Assembly (NCBI GenBank): GCA_012719395.1
Contig: JAAYAL010000072.1
Span: 1 to 60,687, forward strand
From: Gaiellales bacterium
GTDB lineage: Bacteria; Actinomycetota; Thermoleophilia; RBG-16-64-13
DNA length: 60,687 nt
Direction: 5' to 3'
This document shows positions 54,554-60,687 of this stretch, in pieces (positions within the stretch are counted from its first letter, which is position 1; each line of letters begins with the position of its first letter). Position numbers and translations under genes: made by a program. A model generated the notes under the pieces. That model had not been told where the DNA came from. It was given only the letters and a program-made list of their open reading frames with translations, and made no database searches.

Positions 54554-55312
54554 GTGAAGGTAGCCGTTCTAGCCAAAGAGGTGCCGGACCTTGAGGCTCA
54601 GGTCAAGGTAGCCGGTGGGGGAACGTCACTCGATATCGAGAAGCGCCGCGTGCTCAATTTCTTCGACGAAATCGCCGTGGAGGCGGCGCTCAAGCTGAAA
54701 GAGTCAGCCGGGGCTGAGACCTACGCCGTGTCGGCCGGGGCGGGCGTGGATGCACTGCGCCGGGCGCTGGCCATGGGCATCCCGGGCGCATTTCACATTG
54801 AAGACCCGGCCCTGGCCGATGCCGGCCCGCTGACCGTGGCCCGTGCTCTGGCTGCTTTCGTGCAGAAGGAGGGCTTCGACCTTGTCCTTGCCGGCAAGCA
54901 GGCCACGGATGACGAAGCCGGCCTGGTTGGGCCCATGGTGGCCGAGCTCCTGGGCGTGCCCTGTGTGGTGGGGATCGTGAGCCTGGAGGCTTCCGATGGG
55001 AGCGTCCGGGTCTCGCGGCACACCGATACGGGGGTTGAGGTTGTTGACCTGCCCCTGCCCGCCGTGGTCACCGCGGAGAAGGGGCTGTACGAGCCGCGCG
55101 TGCCCGCCGTCACCGGTGTCATGAAGGCCATGAAGGCCAAGATTGAGAAGAGCAGCCTGGCCGATCTGGGTGTAGAAGCTGAGCCCGGGCCCAAGGTGCT
55201 CGGGTACCAGCCGCCCGCCAAACGCTCCGCCATCAAGATGATCCCCGGCGAACCTGCTGAAGCTGCCTCGCAACTGGTACAGCTCCTGCGGGACGAAGCC
55301 AAGGCTCTGTAA
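54554..55312 (+). CDS. etfB: Electron transfer flavoprotein subunit beta
   Basis: A 252-residue ETF beta subunit. It starts KVAVLAKEVPDLEAQVKVAG, has LNFFDEIAVEAALKLKE and the family signature GKQATDDEAGLVGPMVAELL, then LPAVVTAEKGLYEPRVPAVT. Together with EtfA it accepts electrons from acyl-CoA dehydrogenases. The GTG follows GGAGGT. Whether the pair is a simple or a bifurcating ETF cannot be stated without domain alignment. Confidence 0.95.
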   Translation: MKVAVLAKEVPDLEAQVKVAGGGTSLDIEKRRVLNFFDEIAVEAALKLKESAGAETYAVSAGAGVDALRRALAMGIPGAFHIEDPALADAGPLTVARALAAFVQKEGFDLVLAGKQATDDEAGLVGPMVAELLGVPCVVGIVSLEASDGSVRVSRHTDTGVEVVDLPLPAVVTAEKGLYEPRVPAVTGVMKAMKAKIEKSSLADLGVEAEPGPKVLGYQPPAKRSAIKMIPGEPAEAASQLVQLLRDEAKAL

Positions 55313-55322
55313 GGAGGTCGGC

Positions 55323-56276
55323 ATGGGATTGTGGGTAATTGCTGAAGCCGCCGGCGAGGGGTTTCGCCCCAGCACTTTTGAGCTTCTCTCTCAGGCTCGT
55401 GCCATGGGGGAAGAGGCGACTGCCGTGTTGGTGGGCGACGATGCCGCGAACAAAGCTCAACTGGATGGTCTGGCTGCCAAGATTCTGAGTGTGTCGGGCG
55501 ACAACCTGTCTCCCTACGCGGCGGATCCCTGGGTTGACGCGCTGTCGCAGCTCATCGGCGAGGCCAAGCCGGATCTGGTGCTCTTTGGCGAAGGCCAGCG
55601 GACACGCGACCTTCTCCCGCGTATTGCCGCCCGGCTGGGCGTGCAGGCTATCACTGCGGGGATGGGGTTGAAGAAAGAAGGCGGCTACGTGGTGCACCGG
55701 CCGGCCCAGGGCGGGAAGGCCTACATGGACCTAGCGCTGGAGGGCGGTCAGGCTCTGGTTGCGTTCCGCCCGAACTCCTTTGCCACCGATGCCCCTCCGG
55801 TAGCCGCCACGGCGTACGAAGAGAAGTCGGTGGCGGCGGCCGCCGACCGTGCGCCTGTGGTAGAGCGCACCGTGGATGCCGCGAAGAAGATCGACATCAC
55901 CGAGGCGGCGGTTGTCATCTGCGGTGGCCGGGGCATGAAGGGCGAGGAGAACCTGGTGCTACTTGAAGAGCTCGCCGACCTTCTCGGTGGGGCTTGGGGT
56001 GTGACCAGGGCTCTGGTGGACGCGTCTTGGAAGGGCGCGGATCACTCCATCCAGGTGGGCAAGTCGGGCAAGACTGTTTCGCCCGGGCTCTACTTCGCCT
56101 GTGGTATCTCCGGTGCTACGCACCACATCATGGGCATGGACACCTCGAAGGTGGTCGTGGCCATCAACACGGACCCGAACGCCATCATGTTCGAGTACGC
56201 GGACTACGGCATCACCGGGGACGCGCTGCAGGTGCTGCCGGAGATCATCAACGAAGTCAAGGCCCTGAAGAGCTGA
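55323..56276 (+). CDS. etfA: Electron transfer flavoprotein subunit alpha
   Basis: A 317-residue ETF alpha subunit. The N-terminal domain has LLSQARAMGEEATAVLVGDD, PDLVLFGEGQRTRDLLPRIA; the FAD domain has VVICGGRGMKGEENLVLLEE, QVGKSGKTVSPGLYFACGIS, THHIMGMDTSKVVVAINTDP and YGITGDALQVLPEIINEV. In the usual GISGAIQH motif the sequence is GISGATHH, a small variation near the flavin. It is 10 nt downstream of etfB, with AAGGAGG before its ATG. Confidence 0.95.
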   Translation: MGLWVIAEAAGEGFRPSTFELLSQARAMGEEATAVLVGDDAANKAQLDGLAAKILSVSGDNLSPYAADPWVDALSQLIGEAKPDLVLFGEGQRTRDLLPRIAARLGVQAITAGMGLKKEGGYVVHRPAQGGKAYMDLALEGGQALVAFRPNSFATDAPPVAATAYEEKSVAAAADRAPVVERTVDAAKKIDITEAAVVICGGRGMKGEENLVLLEELADLLGGAWGVTRALVDASWKGADHSIQVGKSGKTVSPGLYFACGISGATHHIMGMDTSKVVVAINTDPNAIMFEYADYGITGDALQVLPEIINEVKALKS

Positions 56277-56313
56277 TCGGGCAGACAAGACCACACATCA
56301 GGGAGAGCGTGCT

Positions 56314-56709
56314 GTGGGTGACAAGAGGATCAAGGTGGTCGTGGCCAAGCCGGGTCTGGACGGCCACGATCGCGGAGCCAAGGTCGTTGCCTTGGCCCTG
56401 AAGGAGGCCGGTATGGAGGTCATCTATACCGGGTTGCATCAGAGTGTGGACAGCATCGTCAACACGGCCATCCAAGAGGATGCCGACATCATCGGCCTCT
56501 CGGTGATGACCGGTGGGCACCTCCACATCTGCAAGGAAGTGGTGGAGAGGCTCAAGGAGGAGGGCGCCGGTGACATCAAGGTGGCCGTGGGCGGCGTCAT
56601 CCCCTCTCGGGACATCCCGGCGCTGAAGGACATGGGCGTGGTCGGGATCTTCCCCGGTGGCACCCCCATTGACGAAGCCATCGCCTGGATGCAGGCGAAC
56701 GTGAACTAG
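56314..56709 (+). CDS. B12-binding subunit of acyl-CoA mutase
   Basis: A 131-residue protein consisting of one cobalamin-binding domain. The base-off motif D-x-H-x-x-G is at PGLDGHDRGAK (Asp16, His18, Gly21); LSVMTGGHLHI and VAVGGVIPSRDIPALKDMGV supply the S-x-L and GG segments. Small separate subunits of about 130 residues occur in isobutyryl-CoA and 2-hydroxyisobutyryl-CoA mutases (IcmB/HcmB) and archaeal methylmalonyl-CoA mutases. It ends 13 nt before the catalytic subunit, its clear partner. Confidence 0.95.
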   Translation: MGDKRIKVVVAKPGLDGHDRGAKVVALALKEAGMEVIYTGLHQSVDSIVNTAIQEDADIIGLSVMTGGHLHICKEVVERLKEEGAGDIKVAVGGVIPSRDIPALKDMGVVGIFPGGTPIDEAIAWMQANVN

Positions 56710-56722
56710 GCGGGGGTGAGAG

Positions 56723-58354
56723 ATGTCTGACGTTGCACGCTATTTCAAGAATCAGAAGGACGAGGTGGAGAAGGTTGTCTACCCGTCCGGCATTGAGGTC
56801 AAGCCTGTCTATGGGCCGGCCGACTTGGCGGCGGTTGGCTTCGACTATGACGCTGACCTTGGGCAGCCGGGGACTTTCCCGTTTACGCGCAACAACTTTG
56901 CCCAGGGCTACCGTTCGCGTGAGTGGACCACACGGCAGTACGCGGGCTTCGGGACTCCCAAGGAGACCAACGAACGCTGGCGCATGCTGTTGGGCGCGGG
57001 GCAGACAGGCTTGAACGTGGCCTTCGATTTGCCCACGCAGATGGGCCTCGATTCCGATGACCCCCGGGCCGCCGGTGAGGTTGGTCGTGTGGGCATGGCC
57101 ATCGACTCTCTGCGTGACTTCGAGATCGCCTTCGAAGGCATCGATATGCACAAGGTGGGCACCGGCCTCACCATCAACGCCGTGGCCTCCATCATGATGG
57201 CCATGTATGAAGCGGTGGCGGAGAAGTACGGCTTTGACACCTCCAGGATCTCCTGCACTCCCCAGAACGACATCATCAAAGAAGTGCTGGGCCGGGGCGC
57301 CTGGTTGTACGATCTGGACGCGGCCGTCAAGCTCATCGGTGACACCATCGAGTACGCTATCACCGCTCAGCCGCGCACCTATCCCACCAGCATCTGTGGC
57401 TATCACATCCGGGAATCCGGCGCCAACTCCGCCCAGGAGATGGCCTACGCTTTCCTGATCGCCAACACCTATATCGATGAGGTGGTCAAGCGCGGCTACG
57501 ATGCCAAGCAGTTCGCCGGCCGCATCAGCTACAACCTCAACATCTACGGCAACCTCTGGGAGCAGGTAGCCAAGTTCCGCGCCGGGCGCAAAGTCTGGTC
57601 GCGCAACCTGAAAGAACGCTACGGCGTGGAGAAGCCCTCCGACCTTATGCTGAAAGGCCTCTTCGCCGGCGGCGGCAGCGGGCTCATGAAGGCGGAGCCT
57701 GAGAACAACATCATGCGTGGTGCCTTCTACGCTCTGGCGGCGGCGCTGTCCGGTGCCCAGTCCACGGCCCTCTGCTCCTTCGACGAGGCCTACGCCATCC
57801 CCAGTGAGCGGGCCGCCCTTCTGTCACTGCGCACCTGCCAGATCCTCATGGAAGAGGTGGGCCTCCGAGACACTGTCGACCCGTTGGCAGGCTCGTACTT
57901 CATCGAGACCATCACCAAGGAGATGGAGCAGAAGATCCTTGAGGAGATGGCCGACATCGAGGGCCGGGGCGGCATGGTGGAGAACGTCAAGAACGGCTAC
58001 ATCGGTCGCAAGCTGGCACGCCAGGCTTACGAATGGGAAATGGGCATCGAGCGCGGTGAGCTCATCAAGGTGGGCGTCAACAAGTACACCACCAGCCGCG
58101 AGGAAGAAGTCCAGCTGCACGAATACAACGAGGCGTGGCAGGACACGCAGATTGCCAACCTCAAGGAAGTGCGCCGCACGCGCGATGACAAGCTGGTGGC
58201 GCAGCGCCTCTCTGAGTTGGCCGAGGCCGCTCGGGCGGGCAAGAACGTCATGCCGTACCTGAAGGAAGCCTGCCTGGCCTACTGCACGGTGGGCGAGATG
58301 TCCGACGTCTTCTTGGATGTCTTCGGTCCCTATAAGGAGCCGAACGTTATCTAG
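56723..58354 (+). CDS. Acyl-CoA mutase catalytic (large) subunit, methylmalonyl-CoA mutase-like
   Basis: A 543-residue TIM-barrel mutase subunit. EWTTRQYAGFGTPKETNERW and GLNVAFDLPTQMGLDSDDPR are family motifs, with GYHIRESGANSAQEMAYAFL carrying the His228 equivalent of P. shermanii His244. Specificity residues align by exact spacing: Tyr73 (their Tyr89) and Arg191 (their Arg207), the pair that binds the methylmalonyl carboxylate; isobutyryl- and 2-hydroxyisobutyryl-CoA mutases have Phe or Ile at the first. The usual PPxPS after Arg191 is replaced by WLYDLDAAVKL. Methylmalonyl-CoA or a related dicarboxylic acyl-CoA is the likely substrate. No MeaB-type chaperone is visible. Confidence 0.9.
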   Translation: MSDVARYFKNQKDEVEKVVYPSGIEVKPVYGPADLAAVGFDYDADLGQPGTFPFTRNNFAQGYRSREWTTRQYAGFGTPKETNERWRMLLGAGQTGLNVAFDLPTQMGLDSDDPRAAGEVGRVGMAIDSLRDFEIAFEGIDMHKVGTGLTINAVASIMMAMYEAVAEKYGFDTSRISCTPQNDIIKEVLGRGAWLYDLDAAVKLIGDTIEYAITAQPRTYPTSICGYHIRESGANSAQEMAYAFLIANTYIDEVVKRGYDAKQFAGRISYNLNIYGNLWEQVAKFRAGRKVWSRNLKERYGVEKPSDLMLKGLFAGGGSGLMKAEPENNIMRGAFYALAAALSGAQSTALCSFDEAYAIPSERAALLSLRTCQILMEEVGLRDTVDPLAGSYFIETITKEMEQKILEEMADIEGRGGMVENVKNGYIGRKLARQAYEWEMGIERGELIKVGVNKYTTSREEEVQLHEYNEAWQDTQIANLKEVRRTRDDKLVAQRLSELAEAARAGKNVMPYLKEACLAYCTVGEMSDVFLDVFGPYKEPNVI

Positions 58355-58364
58355 GACGCACAGG

Positions 58365-58391
58365 GGCGCCCGGCTGTCATAGCCGGGCGCC
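58365..58391 (+). terminator. Strong hairpin between mutase and hyuA
   Basis: GGCGCCCGGCT (58365-58375) pairs perfectly with AGCCGGGCGCC (58381-58391) around loop GTCAT: an 11-bp stem. The bases after it (TACTCTATGG) are only weakly T-rich, so it may be an attenuator or processing site and not a full terminator. Confidence 0.6.
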
Positions 58392-58432
58392 TACTCTATG
58401 GAAGCAGTACTCCCGACATGCGGAGCGTAAGA

Positions 58433-60562
58433 ATGGCCTACAAGATTGGTATCGACGTCGGCGGGACCTTCACCGACTTCCTGCTCGCGGAAGACGACGG
58501 CACCGCCCATATCTACAAGGTCCTCTCCACCCCGAAGGACCCGTCCATCGCCACCATCAGCGGCATCGAGGAGATGGCTAAGGATCGCAACATGAGCACG
58601 GCGGACTTCCTGGATCAGGTGTCCACCATTGTGCACGGCACGACCGTCACCACCAACGCCACCCTCACCTACCGGGGCGCCAAGACCGGCCTTCTCACCA
58701 CGGAGGGCGTTCGTGACGCGCTGGAGATGCGGCGGGGGATCCGCGAAGAGCAGTACAACAACCACTTCGAGAATGCCCGCCCGGTGGTGGAGCGCTATCT
58801 GCGTCGTCCGGTGAGAGAGCGCTTGGACTACAAGGGCAACGTGGTGACGCCTCTGGATGAGGCCTGGCTGCGCAAGGAGATCGAGTACCTGAAGAGCGAG
58901 GACTGCAAGGCCATCGCCATTTGCTTCATGAACTCCTTCGCCAATCCCGACCACGAGAAGCGAACCGCGGAACTGGTCAAGGAGATGATGCCGGAAGCGT
59001 TTCTCTCCGTGTCATCCGAGATCCTGCCGGCCATCCGTTTCTATGACAGGGTTTCCACGACGGCCCTCAACGCCTATATCGGCCCTGTGCTGGAACTGTA
59101 CCTTGGCCCGAAGCTCGGCCTGCTGAACAAGCTTGGCAAGTACGACTTCAAGGGCATCCTTCTGATCATGGCTTCCAACGGTGGCGTGATCAGCCCCGAA
59201 GTGGCCATGCGCATCCCCGGCCTGACCCTGCTCTCCGGCCCGGCCGGAGGCCCGGTAGCCGGTTTGGCCTACGCGGACGGTCAGGACTTCCCGGACGTCA
59301 TCACCTGTGACATGGGCGGCACCTCCTTCGATGTGGCGCTCATCAAAGACAAGAAGCCGTTGACCACCACGGAAGGCGAGATCGAACGGCTGCGCATCAG
59401 CTGGCCAATGCTTGACGTGGTCACCATTGGTGCCGGTGGCGGTTCCATCGGGTGGATTGATGAAGTCGGCCTGCTCCGCATGGGCCCGCAAAGCGCGGGT
59501 GCCGATCCCGGCCCGGCCTGCTACCAGTTGGGCGGCACTGAGCCTACCTGCTCTGACGCCGACCTTGCTCTGGGTTACCTTGATCCGGACTTCTTCGCCG
59601 GCGGCAAGATGAAGCTCTCAGTGGATGCAGCCAAGAGTGCCATCCAAAGCCGCATTGCAGACAAGCTCGGGATGAGCTGGGAAGAAGCCGCAGCCGGTAT
59701 GTACGAAGTGATCAACGTGGGCATGGCGTCGGCCGTGCGCGAGATCGCGGTGAAGGCCGGCTACGACCCCCGCGACTTTCCGCTGGTCACCGCCGGCGGT
59801 GCGGGCCCCAACCATGCCTGCCAAATCGCTCTGGCGCTGTCCATCCCGGAGATCCTGGTTCCGCGTGAGTCCTCCATCTTCTGCGCTGCCGGCATGCTGC
59901 GCAGCGACCTGAAGCACGACTTCGTGCGCACCTACGCCACCACGCTGGACGCCCTGGATGTGGCCAAGTTCCAGGCGCTGTACGCTGAGATGAAGGCCGA
60001 GGGCGACAAGCTGCTGGATGAGGAAGGCATTCCTAAGGACCGAGTGTCCTACATTCTGCAGCTGGACCTCAGGTACATCCGCCAATACCACGAAGTCTCG
60101 GTCGGCCTGACCTTTGACGACGTGAGCAAGGGCGATCTGGCTGAAGTGGCCAAGCGTTTCCACCAGGCTCACGACGCCCTCTATGGGTACTCTCTGGAGG
60201 ACCGCGGCACGCCGGTGGAGCTCATCAATATGCGCCTGACCGCCGTGGGCGATACGGAGAAGCCGAAGCTGTTGGCGCAGCCCTATGCGGGCCCTGACCC
60301 CTCCCCCGCCTACAAGAACAGCCGCTCGGTCTACGTGCCTTCGGCCAAGGCCTTCCAGGAAGTCCCGGTCTATGACGGCTTTGCCCTCAACTTCGGTATG
60401 CGCCTCAACGGCCCTTGCGTTGTCGAGCAGGTCAACACCACTACCTTCGTCACTCCTGAGTTCAGCGTGGTGGTGGACAAGCTGGGGACATACACCGTCT
60501 ACGTCAACGAAAACGAAGCCAAGGTTCTGGCGCGAGTCCTCAAGGACGTGGAGGCCGCCTGA
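58433..60562 (+). CDS. HyuA-type subunit: hydantoinase/oxoprolinase or acetone/acetophenone carboxylase beta-like
   Basis: About 709 residues. The N-terminal ATP-binding fold begins YKIGIDVGGTFTDFLLAED; VHGTTVTTNATLTYRGAKTG and LLTTEGVRDALEMRRGIREE follow. The central actin-like part has LLSGPAGGPVAGLAYADG, VITCDMGGTSFDVALIKDK and VTIGAGGGSIGWIDE; AGADPGPACYQLGGTEPTCS is the family signature. Homologues activate a carbonyl or ring amide with ATP, as in acetone and acetophenone carboxylases or N-methylhydantoinase. ATG 58433 has GGAG upstream. It overlaps hyuB by one base. With acyl-CoA genes upstream, a ketone carboxylase role is attractive but unproven. Confidence 0.88.
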   Translation: MAYKIGIDVGGTFTDFLLAEDDGTAHIYKVLSTPKDPSIATISGIEEMAKDRNMSTADFLDQVSTIVHGTTVTTNATLTYRGAKTGLLTTEGVRDALEMRRGIREEQYNNHFENARPVVERYLRRPVRERLDYKGNVVTPLDEAWLRKEIEYLKSEDCKAIAICFMNSFANPDHEKRTAELVKEMMPEAFLSVSSEILPAIRFYDRVSTTALNAYIGPVLELYLGPKLGLLNKLGKYDFKGILLIMASNGGVISPEVAMRIPGLTLLSGPAGGPVAGLAYADGQDFPDVITCDMGGTSFDVALIKDKKPLTTTEGEIERLRISWPMLDVVTIGAGGGSIGWIDEVGLLRMGPQSAGADPGPACYQLGGTEPTCSDADLALGYLDPDFFAGGKMKLSVDAAKSAIQSRIADKLGMSWEEAAAGMYEVINVGMASAVREIAVKAGYDPRDFPLVTAGGAGPNHACQIALALSIPEILVPRESSIFCAAGMLRSDLKHDFVRTYATTLDALDVAKFQALYAEMKAEGDKLLDEEGIPKDRVSYILQLDLRYIRQYHEVSVGLTFDDVSKGDLAEVAKRFHQAHDALYGYSLEDRGTPVELINMRLTAVGDTEKPKLLAQPYAGPDPSPAYKNSRSVYVPSAKAFQEVPVYDGFALNFGMRLNGPCVVEQVNTTTFVTPEFSVVVDKLGTYTVYVNENEAKVLARVLKDVEAA

Positions 60563-60687
60563 TGAAGGATTATCAAGTCGACAAGAGCATCCCCATCGAC
60601 CGCATCCTGGTTTCCATCCTCCAGAAGCGGCTGAAGAGCATCACGGAAGAGATGAGCATCGCCATGGTGCGGACCACGCGGTCCCCC
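60562..60687 (+). CDS. HyuB-type subunit, N-terminal fragment (runs off the window)
   Basis: The ATG overlaps the hyuA stop (TGATG). The 42 visible residues, including PIDRILVSILQKRLKSITEE and MSIAMVRTTRSP, match the start of hydantoinase B/oxoprolinase and ketone carboxylase alpha subunits. The rest lies outside the window. Confidence 0.85.
   Translation, partial: MKDYQVDKSIPIDRILVSILQKRLKSITEEMSIAMVRTTRSP

Overview
The window is a chromosomal replication-origin region from a GC-rich bacterium. Gene content points to a deep-branching, probably anaerobic or facultative Actinomycetota. DUF721/DciA lies between recF and gyrB, the flavoprotein disulfide reductase is of the mycobacterial LpdA type, GyrA carries a mycobacterium-like Ala at the quinolone position, and one DnaA box is the actinobacterial TTGTCCACA variant. 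The right arm (rpmH-rnpA-yidD-yidC-jag-mnmE-mnmG-rsmG-parA-parB) is the order known from Firmicutes and early-branching Actinomycetota. The taxonomic placement is inference from gene content only.

Layout. 1-5.4 kb: leftward cell-surface polysaccharide operon (DUF4330 protein, O-antigen ligase/polymerase, three glycosyltransferases), with a divergent UDP-GlcNAc 2-epimerase to 6.6 kb. 6.7-13.1 kb: larB, ddl, a degenerate GGDEF membrane protein, tRNA-Ala(TGC) and tRNA-Ile(GAT), a bifunctional nuclease, chorismate mutase, a CooT-like nickel protein, a cobyrinate-diamide-synthase-like protein without its catalytic residues, and a zinc metallopeptidase. 13.2-23.5 kb: leftward replication block (GHKL ATPase-wHTH protein, dnaA, dnaN, S4 protein, recF, dciA, gyrB, gyrA). 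DnaA boxes lie on both sides of dnaA (20984-21287 and 23511-24276), as in a bipartite origin. 24.3-34.4 kb: rightward block from rpmH to parB and a SIMPL lipoprotein, with a short MnmG-like paralogue between mnmE and mnmG and a near-perfect parS inside mnmG. 34.5-45.9 kb: a Roadblock protein, rlmN, a SAM hydroxide adenosyltransferase, a GH57/GH57/glycosyltransferase carbohydrate cluster, a DUF72 protein, a hydrolase, a 2-hydroxyacid dehydrogenase and a lipoprotein. 45.9-51.6 kb: a cyclase-family protein, LpdA-type reductase, trpS, two-subunit class I fumarase and two divergent hemerythrin-like (RIC/YtfE-type) proteins.

51.7-60.7 kb is the most metabolically distinctive part. A consensus sigma-70 promoter and a leader of about 250 nt precede a rightward cluster: class III CoA-transferase, acyl-CoA dehydrogenase, EtfB, EtfA, B12-binding mutase subunit, mutase catalytic subunit, then HyuA and the start of HyuB (ATP-dependent ketone carboxylase/hydantoinase type). 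Read together, these genes suggest a route that activates an organic acid as a CoA ester, oxidises it through ETF, and rearranges its carbon skeleton with a B12 mutase bearing methylmalonyl-CoA-type specificity residues. The acyl-CoA dehydrogenase lacks Glu at both known catalytic-base positions. The substrate cannot be read from the sequence.

All assignments come from reading the sequence and hand alignment to remembered family motifs; no database search was run.
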